A stretch of DNA of 52,868 nt from Streptomyces showdoensis. GTDB taxonomy: Bacteria > Actinomycetota > Actinomycetes > Streptomycetales > Streptomycetaceae. The DNA lies in contig NZ_BAAAXG010000017.1 of the NCBI RefSeq assembly GCF_039535475.1, positions 1-52,868 on the forward strand. Direction: 5' to 3'. A program made the translations under genes and the position numbers. The notes below the pieces were generated by a model. That model did not search any database. It had not been told where the DNA came from and was given only the letters and a program-made list of their open reading frames with translations. Below, in pieces: positions 23,607 to 30,260 of this stretch (position 1 is the first letter of the stretch; the number at the start of each line of letters is the position of its first letter).

Positions 23607-24361
23607 GACCCCCGCGCCTCGCCTCCGTCATCGAACGGCGCCTCCTCGTCAACTACCGGGTCGCCCCGGAGGCCGTCGCCCCGCTGCTGCCGGCCCCGCT
23701 GCGCCCGCAGCTCGTGCGCGGGCACGCCGTCGCCGGGATCTGCCTCCTGCGGCTCGGCTCGGTGCGGCCCGCCTGGGCGCCCGCCGCCGTCGGGCTGCGC
23801 AGCGAGAACGCCGCCCACCGCATCGCCGTCGAGTGGGACGGCCCGGACGGCGTGGAGACCGGCGTCTACATCCCGCGCCGCGACACCGCCTCGCTGGTCA
23901 ACCGCTGGGCCGGCGGCCGGGTCTTCCCCGGCGAGCACGGCCACGCCGACTTCGAGGTCCGGGAGACCCCCGACACGCTGCGCGTGGCCTACGCGACGCG
24001 CGACGGGGGGACCCGCGTCGAGGTCACCGCGCAGCTCGCCGACCGGCTGGAGGGCAGCGGGCTCTTCGCCGACCTCGACGAGGCCTCCGCCTTCTTCCGC
24101 GCCGGCAGCAAGGGGTACTCGGAGACGCGCTCCGGCTGCGCCCTCGACGGCATGCAGCTCGCGACGGACGCCTGGCGCATCGAACCGGGCCGCGTGACCT
24201 CGGCCCGGTCCAGCTACTTCGACGACCCCGACCGCTTCCCGCCGGGCAGCGCGACCCTGGACTCCGTCCTGGTCATGCGCGACGTCCCGGTCCACTGGCG
24301 GGCGCTGCCCGGGATGCCGGTGACGGCACCCGCGGGCGCGGCGCTACGGCACGCGGCCTGA
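23603..24361 (+). CDS. DUF2071 (YqjF-like) protein
   Basis: A 252-residue protein matching the DUF2071/YqjF family, which is related in fold to acetoacetate decarboxylase. Recognisable parts are ERRLLVNYRVAPEAVAPLLP at the N-terminus, AVAGICLLRLGSVRP, ENAAHRIAVEW and ETGVYIPRRDTASLVNRWAGGRVFPGEH. It is coupled to the ArsR regulator by an ATGA overlap, so the regulator probably senses a ligand linked to this protein. The last 18 nt overlap the convergent antiporter gene. The function of the family is not established; binding or turnover of a small hydrophobic or keto compound is a reasonable guess. Confidence 0.8.
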   Translation: MRPPRLASVIERRLLVNYRVAPEAVAPLLPAPLRPQLVRGHAVAGICLLRLGSVRPAWAPAAVGLRSENAAHRIAVEWDGPDGVETGVYIPRRDTASLVNRWAGGRVFPGEHGHADFEVRETPDTLRVAYATRDGGTRVEVTAQLADRLEGSGLFADLDEASAFFRAGSKGYSETRSGCALDGMQLATDAWRIEPGRVTSARSSYFDDPDRFPPGSATLDSVLVMRDVPVHWRALPGMPVTAPAGAALRHAA

Positions 24362-25645
24362 CGTGCCGTCGCCGACCGGGTCCAGGGCCGGCAGCTCCTT
24401 CCTCGGCGGCGCACCGGGGGAGGGGGCGACGGCGTCGGTCCCGGGGCCCGTCCCGGTCCCGGTTCCCTCCCCAGGGCCGGAACGGCGGCGCAGGCGGCTC
24501 AGACGGGTGGCCACCGGCTCGGTGTAGCGGGCGGTGAGCGGGCCCAGGACGACGAGGATGAGGACGTACGCGGTGGCGAGCGGCCCGAGGGAGGGCTCGA
24601 TGCCCGCGGAGACGGCCAGGCCCGCGATGACGATGGAGAACTCGCCGCGCGCCACCAGGGTGCCGCCCGCCCGCCACCGGCCCTTGGCGGAGATCCCGGC
24701 CCGGCGGGCCGCCCAGTAGCCCGTCGCGATCTTCGTGGCGGCGGTGACCGCGGCCAGCGCGAGCGCGGGGAGCAGGACCGGCGGGATGCTCGCCGGGTCG
24801 GTGTGCAGCCCGAAGAAGACGAAGAAGACCGCGGCGAACAGGTCCCGCAGCGGGCTCAGCAGGTGGTGGGCGCCCTCGGCGACCTCGCCGGACAGCGCGA
24901 TGCCGACCAGGAACGCGCCGACGGCGGCGGAGACCTGGAGCTGCTGGGCCACGCCCGCGACCAGCAGGGTGAGTCCGAGCACCACGAGGAGCAGCTTCTC
25001 GGGGTCGTCGCTGGAGACGAAGCGGGAGATCAGCCGCCCGTAGCGGAGCGCGAGGAAGAGCACGAGACCGGCGACCCCCAGCGCCACGGCCAGGGTGACG
25101 CTGCCGGCGGCGAGGCCGACCCCGGCGAGCAGGGCCGTGACGATCGGCAGGTAGACGGCCATCGCCAGGTCCTCCAGGACCAGGATGCTCAGCACCACCG
25201 GGGTCTCCCGGTTGCCGAGGCGGCCGAGGTCGCCGAGCACCTTGGCGATCACGCCGGAGGAGGAGATCCAGGTGACGCCGGCCAGCACCACCGCGGCGAC
25301 CGGGCCCCAGCCGAGCAGCAGGGCCGCGGCGGCGCCGGGCAGGGCGTTGAGGGCCGCGTCCACGAGACCGGCCGGGTACTGCGTCTTGAGGTTGGTGACC
25401 AGGTCGGTCGCCGTGTACTCCAGGCCCAGCATCAGCAGCAGGAGGATGACGCCGATCTCGGCGCCGATGGCCACGAACTCCTCGCTCGCGCCGAGCGGGA
25501 GCAGTCCGCCCTCGCCGAAGGCGAGACCGGCCAGGAGGTAGAGCGGGATGGGGGAGAACTTCAGCCGTCCGGCCAGCCGGCCCAACAGGCCGAGGCCGAG
25601 GATGATCGCACCGAACTCGATGAGGAAGACGGCGGACGAGTGCAT
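24344..25645 (-). CDS. CPA2-family K+/H+ antiporter (KhtU-like)
   Basis: A 433-residue cation:proton antiporter of the CPA2/Kef type with about 12 hydrophobic segments. It begins VFLIEFGAIILGLGLLGRLA. The ion-binding region is VTWISSSGVIAKVLGDLGRL followed by VVLSILVLEDLAMAVYLP, where the family's conserved acidic residue is the Asp of LEDL. The C-terminal tail is a hydrophilic Gly/Thr/Pro-rich stretch (GTGTGTGPGTDA) of unknown role. It lies 3 nt after a gene for a TrkA-C-domain subunit, the arrangement of KhtT-KhtU pairs, so K+ efflux for pH or osmotic control is likely. The regulatory TrkA-N domain of KefB/C is absent, consistent with a separate subunit. Confidence 0.88.
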   Translation of the reverse strand: MHSSAVFLIEFGAIILGLGLLGRLAGRLKFSPIPLYLLAGLAFGEGGLLPLGASEEFVAIGAEIGVILLLLMLGLEYTATDLVTNLKTQYPAGLVDAALNALPGAAAALLLGWGPVAAVVLAGVTWISSSGVIAKVLGDLGRLGNRETPVVLSILVLEDLAMAVYLPIVTALLAGVGLAAGSVTLAVALGVAGLVLFLALRYGRLISRFVSSDDPEKLLLVVLGLTLLVAGVAQQLQVSAAVGAFLVGIALSGEVAEGAHHLLSPLRDLFAAVFFVFFGLHTDPASIPPVLLPALALAAVTAATKIATGYWAARRAGISAKGRWRAGGTLVARGEFSIVIAGLAVSAGIEPSLGPLATAYVLILVVLGPLTARYTEPVATRLSRLRRRSGPGEGTGTGTGPGTDAVAPSPGAPPRKELPALDPVGDGTSGRVP

Positions 25646-25648
25646 GGA

Positions 25649-26134
25649 TCACTCCCTTCCGAGTATCAGGGCGGCGGCGTCGACGCCTTCACGGGTGCCG
25701 ATGACGATGAGCGTGTCGCCCCCGGCGAGCCGGAAGTCCGGGCCGGGGGAGGGGACGGCGTCCGCCCGGCGCAGCACCGCCACGATCGAGACGCCGGTCT
25801 CGGTCCGGGTCCGGGTCTCGCCGAGCAGGCGGCCGCTCCAGTGGGAGGCGGCGGACAGTTCGATCCGCTCGGCCACCAGGCCCAGGTCCGTGGTGGAGAG
25901 CAGGCTGGGGCTGTGGTGGGACGGCATCAGCGCGTCGATCAGCGCCTCCGACTCCCCGGCGGTCAGCCGCACCGACAAGGAGCATTCGTCGGGGTCGTCG
26001 CTCCGGTAGGCGTTCAGCACCCGGCTCCCGTCGCGCCCCGCGACCACCGACAGCCGGCGGTCCTCGCGCGTGGTGAGGTCGTAGCGGACCCCGATCCCGG
26101 GCAGCGGTGTACGACTCATGCGCGCAGCGGGCAC
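25649..26134 (-). CDS. TrkA-C domain regulatory subunit of the antiporter (KhtT-like)
   Basis: A 161-residue soluble protein. The N-terminal half (LPGIGVRYDLTTREDRRLSV, VVAGRDGSRVLNAYRSDDPD) matches the KhtT-like domain, and the C-terminal half (RTETGVSIVAVLRR, GGDTLIVIGTREGVDA) is an RCK-C/TrkA-C ligand-binding domain. In related systems this domain gates the antiporter in response to nucleotides or pH. The GTG at 26134 is preferred because GGAGAG is 7 nt upstream; the ATG at 26119 has none. The antiporter gene follows after 3 nt. The upstream 140 bp (26135-26278) are AT-rich for this genome (GTAAAGTAATT on the minus strand) and probably hold the promoter. Confidence 0.88.
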   Translation of the reverse strand: MPAARMSRTPLPGIGVRYDLTTREDRRLSVVAGRDGSRVLNAYRSDDPDECSLSVRLTAGESEALIDALMPSHHSPSLLSTTDLGLVAERIELSAASHWSGRLLGETRTRTETGVSIVAVLRRADAVPSPGPDFRLAGGDTLIVIGTREGVDAAALILGRE

Positions 26135-26278
26135 GACGGGCTCTCCTCGGCGGGGTGGGCAGCGTGAAGGGAGACGTCCCGCACCGCGGGCGTCTTGGCA
26201 ATTACTTTACCCAGGCAACAAAGTGGCCGATTAGCCGGGATAGCGGAGGATCATGCCGGGAACGGCACAAAGCGGCGG

Positions 26279-27220
26279 CTAGGCGCTGCCCTCCGGATCG
26301 GTCAGCGCCTCCGCGAACCGGTCCGCGAACCGCATCAGCCCGTCGAGCTCCGCCCCGCCGCGCGCGATCCGCAGCCCGTGCCGACGCCCCCAGAACGCCG
26401 CCTGCACCACGTGCAGCTGGGCCCAGCGCCTGACCCGCTCGCGGTCGAGCCCGGCGGCCTCCGCGTACACCGCCAGCGCGCGGAAGGCGGCGGCGCGCGG
26501 ATCGGCCGCGCCGAGGAAGTGCGGGGCGCGGGTCTTCAGGAAGGTGCCCCCGTCGTACGCCGGATCGCCCGCGTACCCCTTGGGGTCGACCGCGAGCCAC
26601 GGCTCGCGCTCCGCCCGCAGGACGTTCCCCGCGTGCAGGTCGCCGTGGACCAGGGTGTCCGGCTGGTCCCGCCCCAACTCCCGTACGGTGGCCACGGCGG
26701 CGTCCACGACCCGGCCCGGCATCGTGTGCCCGAGCTCCCGGGCGTCCCGCTGCAGCTCCTCCTCCCACGCCCCGGCCCGCTCGCTCAGCCGGGGCAGCCC
26801 GGGCGGCGCGGGCACGGCGAGCCGCCGCCCGATCCGGCCCGCGACCCGGGCCACCTCGTCGCCGTCCGCGAGCTCCCCGAGGGTCGAGGTCCCGGCCCGC
26901 TCCAGCACCATCGCGAACCGCTCGTCGTCCCGTGCGTACAGCCGGACCGCGCCCCGCCCCGCCCACACGGCGAAGGCGTCCGGTTCGTGCACGTTCCCCG
27001 GGTGCGGGAAGGACACCTTGAGCACGGCGCGCTCCCCGGACGCCCGCCGCACCGGCACGATCACGCCGACGCCCCCGTGCAGCACCCCGCCCTCCGGCAG
27101 CCAGCCCCAGCGCTCCAGGAGCCCGTCGACGAGCCCGGGCAGCCGGTCCGTCCACTCCTCGCCCGGACGGCCCTCGCGGGCGACGGTGCTCCGTACGAAC
27201 TCCTCGGGAACCACGATCAT
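26279..27220 (-). CDS. Aminoglycoside phosphotransferase / streptomycin 6-kinase-like protein
   Basis: A 313-residue small-molecule kinase with the APH fold. The ATP-binding lobe includes VPVRRASGERAVLKVSFPHP, where the Lys is the phosphate anchor. The catalytic loop is LVHGDLHAGNVLRA (HGDxxxxN), and the metal-binding segment is LAVDPKGYAGDPAYD. The PKGY form and the following DGGTFLKTR are typical of the APH(6) streptomycin/hydroxyurea-kinase branch. Despite the name, most Streptomyces homologues are not proven resistance genes. It is a stand-alone gene between the K+ antiporter pair and the divergent beta-helix protein. No strong ribosome-binding site is visible before ATG 27220. Confidence 0.85.
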   Translation of the reverse strand: MIVVPEEFVRSTVAREGRPGEEWTDRLPGLVDGLLERWGWLPEGGVLHGGVGVIVPVRRASGERAVLKVSFPHPGNVHEPDAFAVWAGRGAVRLYARDDERFAMVLERAGTSTLGELADGDEVARVAGRIGRRLAVPAPPGLPRLSERAGAWEEELQRDARELGHTMPGRVVDAAVATVRELGRDQPDTLVHGDLHAGNVLRAEREPWLAVDPKGYAGDPAYDGGTFLKTRAPHFLGAADPRAAAFRALAVYAEAAGLDRERVRRWAQLHVVQAAFWGRRHGLRIARGGAELDGLMRFADRFAEALTDPEGSA

Positions 27221-27356
27221 CCCGGCACCCTACGCGCGGGGGACGGAGCCCGGGGGAGGCCCGGGAAGCGGGGGGAGGAATCCGGCCTTGCGCCCGTCCC
27301 GGAGCCATGGTCGGATGTGCTGTCTTTCGGATGATCATGACACTTGGGGGCAGTGA

Positions 27357-28709
27357 ATGACCGGAAACATGGACCGACGGTCCGTCATGCGCGGCGTGGC
27401 GACCATGGGCGTCGGCGCCGCGGCCGGAGCCGTCGCGATGGGGAGCACGCCGGCCCACGCCGCCGGCGCGGGCGACGACCCGTACAGCGTCGACGTCATC
27501 GCCAAGGGCGCCGACCCGACCGGCGCCACGCCCAGCGACGCCGCCTTCCGCGCGGCCGCCGCCGAGGTGCTCGCCTCGTTCCAGCCCGGCCCGATATCGG
27601 GGGCGATCCCCAAGAAGGTCCTGGTCATCCCGCCCGGCAACTACCTGCTGACCCAGCCCGACTCGCTGCTGCCCGGCATCGACGGCAAGGGCAACGGCGG
27701 CATCGTCGACGGCCTGTCGATCACCGGCTACGGCAAGCGGCTCTCCCGCATCGTGTACGCGCCCACCGCCGACGACACCACGCTGTGGACCAACTACCGG
27801 CGCTACAAGAACATCCGGATCTCCGGCCTCACCTTCACCAGCAACAACCCGACGTCGAGCTTCTGCTACGCCTACTCGACCGACGGCGGCTACGGCGTCC
27901 AGGACACCTGGTACACCGACGTGGAGTGGCGCGGCAGCTGGAAGCGCGGCATCGGACTCGACGGGCCCGTCGACTCGCCCGACCACGCGCTGCCCGAGTC
28001 CGACCTCAACAGCGAGATGGGCTGGGACCACTGCCAGATCGGCGGCACCTACTCCGAGGCCTTCCTGGTCATGGGGATGAAGCCGACCGCCACGCAGCAG
28101 GACCAGTTCCTCAACTTCTGGTTCCGCGAGTGCAAGGTCGAGTTCAAGTCCGGGGTGTTCGTGAAGAACAACCGCGGCGGCTCCATGAACTTCATCGGCG
28201 GCTCCTACATCCTCACCGACCCCGCCGCCGCCGGGACCTTCTTCCAGCTCGGCTCCGAGGCCACCACCCGCGCCGACTCCGTCGCGCGCCTCTACGCCCA
28301 GGGCATCCGCTTCGAGCTGCACAACGCGGCCCAGAAGGTCATCGACTCCCGCTGGCACAAGGGCACCATCACCTTCGTCTCCTGCGACGACACGGCCGTC
28401 AGCCACCAGTCCTGGACGGACGGGGCCGTGGCGCACACGTACGCCTTCAACGCCATCGGGAACAGCGGCCCCATGGTCCGCTACACCGACTGCGCCCTGA
28501 TGGGCTCCCACCAGGTGACGACGGGGAGCACGCCGACCACCGCCGGCAAGGTGCTCTACGACGGCTGCCGCTTCATCGACATGACCAAGGCGGTCGGCAC
28601 CGACGACTCCAGCTTCCTCCGCTGGACCGGAACGGCCGCACCCCGTCACGAGATCCGAGACTGCCTCGCCGGGGCGACCTACGCGGCCGACGTGAAGTAC
28701 CCCGCCTGA
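27357..28709 (+). CDS. Tat-exported right-handed beta-helix protein
   Basis: A 450-residue secreted protein. The N-terminus has a twin-arginine signal (MDRRSVMRGVATMGVGAAAG, cleavage after AHA). The mature part begins SVDVIAKGADPTGATPSDAAF, the entry segment of many pectate-lyase-like/tailspike parallel beta-helices, and continues with turns such as KNIRISGLTFTSNNP, VDGLSITGYG and NRGGSMNFIGGSYI. It probably binds or cleaves a polysaccharide, but no catalytic residues of a named lyase family can be assigned. It could start at 27357 or at the internal ATG 27369, the latter placing RR closer to the N-terminus. A strong hairpin (28717-28745) ends the transcript. Confidence 0.75.
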   Translation: MTGNMDRRSVMRGVATMGVGAAAGAVAMGSTPAHAAGAGDDPYSVDVIAKGADPTGATPSDAAFRAAAAEVLASFQPGPISGAIPKKVLVIPPGNYLLTQPDSLLPGIDGKGNGGIVDGLSITGYGKRLSRIVYAPTADDTTLWTNYRRYKNIRISGLTFTSNNPTSSFCYAYSTDGGYGVQDTWYTDVEWRGSWKRGIGLDGPVDSPDHALPESDLNSEMGWDHCQIGGTYSEAFLVMGMKPTATQQDQFLNFWFRECKVEFKSGVFVKNNRGGSMNFIGGSYILTDPAAAGTFFQLGSEATTRADSVARLYAQGIRFELHNAAQKVIDSRWHKGTITFVSCDDTAVSHQSWTDGAVAHTYAFNAIGNSGPMVRYTDCALMGSHQVTTGSTPTTAGKVLYDGCRFIDMTKAVGTDDSSFLRWTGTAAPRHEIRDCLAGATYAADVKYPA

Positions 28710-28716
28710 CGCACAG

Positions 28717-28745
28717 GGGGGCCGCGGCCCGGCGCCGCGGCCCCC
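28717..28745 (+). terminator. Terminator hairpin
   Basis: 11-bp perfect arms (28717-28727 and 28735-28745) with a 7-nt loop, just after the beta-helix gene. Confidence 0.55.
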
Positions 28746-28799
28746 GCGTCGTACGCTGCCCCGCGTACGCGATGTCAGGTGGAGGGGAAGAGCCGGCTC

Positions 28800-29510
28800 A
28801 TGGGGCGTCAGAAGCGGCTGCACATAGTGGGACCGGCCATGGCGGCGCTGCTCGCCGTCGCGGGCTGCGCGGGCCAGGGCGGCGGCACCGCCCCCGGTGA
28901 CGCCAAGGGCGGCCGGCCGACCGTCTCCGGCGACGCGAAGGGCCCGTCCGCCGGCACCGTCCCCGGCATCCCCGCCGCCGACAAGGCGCGCACCCAGCTC
29001 GCCCGCCTGAAGGTCGCCCCCCAGGGCTCGATGACCGGATACAGCCGCGACCGCTTCCCGCACTGGGCCGAACTGGGCGACAACTGCAACACCCGCGAGA
29101 CCGTCCTCGAACGCGACGGCCGCGACGTCCGCCGCGACGCCCGGTGCCGTGCCGTCTCCGGCACCTGGACCAGCGTCTACGACGGCAGGACCTTCACCAA
29201 GGCGTCGGGCCTCGACATCGACCACACGGTCCCGCTCGCCAACGCCTGGCGCTCCGGCGCGAACACCTGGACCCAGGAGAAGCGCAAGGCCTTCGCGAAC
29301 GACCTCACCCGCCCCCAACTCCTCGCCGTCTCGGCCGTCTCCAACCGCTCCAAGGGCGACCAGGGCCCCGACGAGTGGCAGCCGCCGTCGAAGACGTACT
29401 GGTGCACCTACGCCCGCTCCTGGACCGCGGTGAAGTCCTTCTACGGCCTCACGGTGACGAAGGCGGAGAAGACCACCCTCGGCACCATGCTGGACACCTG
29501 CCGGCGCTGA
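28800..29510 (+). CDS. HNH-family nuclease lipoprotein (DUF1524/GmrSD-C-like)
   Basis: A 236-residue exported protein. The N-terminus is a lipoprotein signal (MAALLAVAGCAG, with Cys in a lipobox), so it should be anchored to the outer face of the membrane. The nuclease core has the HNH pattern of secreted DUF1524-type proteins: DIDHTVPLANAWRSG, NDLTRPQLLAVSAVSNRSKGD and DEWQPP, with paired cysteines before it (DNCNTRE, DARCRAV). The family is seen in secreted Streptomyces nucleases that act on extracellular DNA. The ATG at 28800 is chosen because GGAAGA lies 8 nt upstream; an in-frame GTG at 28779 is possible. It precedes the lanthipeptide locus but is separated from it by about 300 bp. Confidence 0.82.
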   Translation: MGRQKRLHIVGPAMAALLAVAGCAGQGGGTAPGDAKGGRPTVSGDAKGPSAGTVPGIPAADKARTQLARLKVAPQGSMTGYSRDRFPHWAELGDNCNTRETVLERDGRDVRRDARCRAVSGTWTSVYDGRTFTKASGLDIDHTVPLANAWRSGANTWTQEKRKAFANDLTRPQLLAVSAVSNRSKGDQGPDEWQPPSKTYWCTYARSWTAVKSFYGLTVTKAEKTTLGTMLDTCRR

Positions 29511-29814
29511 GACCCCGGGCCGCCGGTCCGGTCACGGCGCCGCCCGATCCGGCCGGCCCTCCCGGGACGCCAGCCGTCGGGGGGCAGTTCGCGCGGCGAC
29601 AGCATCCGGCCAGTCTGGCGGCGGGGCCGCCACCACCACCATTCGGGGGCGCCGACCACCCATCTTCCGTGGGGGATCCGCGACGCAATTATGGGGCCGG
29701 AGCTCCCATGTGCCCCCCGTGGGGATCGCGTTGACTTGCGCATGTCGCTCGGCGCCGAACGGCAAGGTTCACCCACCCGTGCGCATCCCGCGCACTCGAC
29801 ACGGAGGAGACGAC
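29511..29814. other. Intergenic region with the lanthipeptide promoter side
   Basis: No gene is recognised in these 304 bp. A good -35-like box TTGACT lies at 29731-29736, but no convincing -10 follows at the usual distance. A perfect RBS (GGAGGA, 29803-29808) precedes the first precursor gene. Confidence 0.4.
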
Positions 29815-29925
29815 ATGAGCGTCCTCAAGCTCCAGAACCTGCAGCCCCGCACCACCGCCAGCAAGGCCGTCAGCATCAGCCTCACCAGCTCCGGCTCGGA
29901 CTGCTGCAAGAACGACCCCCAGTAG
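29815..29925 (+). CDS. Class III lanthipeptide precursor 1
   Basis: A 36-residue precursor peptide. The leader MSVLKLQNLQPR holds the LxLQxLQ-type helix that class III synthetases recognise. The core TTASKAVSISLTSSGSDCC plus KNDPQ is rich in Ser/Thr and ends in two adjacent cysteines, giving SxxS-Cys arrangements suited to labionin or lanthionine formation. GGAGGA lies 6 nt before the ATG. It is the first of two tandem copies directly ahead of lanKC and is followed by a strong hairpin. The mature product is unknown. SapB-like precursors have a different, longer leader and a two-ring SLLLC core, so this is not a plain SapB relative. Confidence 0.85.
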   Translation: MSVLKLQNLQPRTTASKAVSISLTSSGSDCCKNDPQ

Positions 29926-29938
29926 TCACCCGCTCGGC

Positions 29939-29987
29939 CGGCACGCTCCGGGTGGGGACGCCCCACGCCCCCACCCGGACCGTGCCG
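29939..29987 (+). terminator. Hairpin after precursor 1 (possible attenuator)
   Basis: A long stem (29939-29957 with 29969-29987, 18 pairs and one C-C mismatch). Probably a partial terminator or 3' stabiliser of the precursor mRNA. Confidence 0.5.
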
Positions 29988-30035
29988 CACCCGTCCCGCC
30001 GCTGTCGTGGGCGGCACCTCACGGAGGAGAACGGC

Positions 30036-30146
30036 ATGAGCGTCCTCAAGCTCCAGAACCTGCAGCCCCGCATCCCCAACGCCGGGATCGGCGGCGGGAG
30101 CTACACCAGCTCCGCCTCGGACTGCTGCAACAGGGACACCGAGTAA
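30036..30146 (+). CDS. Class III lanthipeptide precursor 2
   Basis: A 36-residue second precursor. The leader MSVLKLQNLQPR is identical to copy 1 in all 12 residues. The core is IPNAGIGGGSYTSSASDCC followed by NRDTE. The pattern TSSxSDCCxxD is kept while the N-terminal half of the core has diverged to a Gly-rich stretch, so the C-terminal ring system is probably the constrained part. GGAGGA precedes the ATG at 6 nt. The spacer to lanKC contains a second hairpin (30166-30202) at the same place as in copy 1. The two peptides may work alone or as a pair. Confidence 0.85.
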   Translation: MSVLKLQNLQPRIPNAGIGGGSYTSSASDCCNRDTE

Positions 30147-30165
30147 TCACCCGCACGGCCGGCCC

Positions 30166-30202
30166 GGCCGGGGGCGGGGGCGTCCGCGCCCCCGCCCCGG
30201 CC
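30166..30202 (+). terminator. Hairpin after precursor 2 (possible attenuator)
   Basis: A G/C stem (30166-30182 with 30187-30202, one bulged G) with loop TCCG in the precursor 2-lanKC spacer. Its sequence differs from the copy 1 hairpin but the structure is kept. Confidence 0.5.
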
Positions 30203-30260
30203 GCGTCGCACACGCCCCGCCGCTGCCGTCGGCGGCACCTCGACGACCACAGAGGCTGAC

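Larger units (their letters stand above)
29815..30260 (+). repeat. Tandem duplication of the precursor unit
   Basis: Unit 1 (29815-30035) and unit 2 (30036-30260) share the leader codons almost base for base, the position of the stop, a G+C hairpin after it and a CCGCCGCTG..GGCGGCACCTC stretch before the next start. The cores have diverged. Confidence 0.8.

Noticed and set aside
26279..27220. Aminoglycoside-kinase-like gene as a resistance gene
   Set aside because: The fold is shared by many small-molecule kinases and no antibiotic biosynthesis or mobile context is present.
26202..29318. A 1038-codon minus-strand frame opposite the beta-helix and nuclease genes
   Set aside because: Biased composition without domains; it is a shadow of the coding strand.
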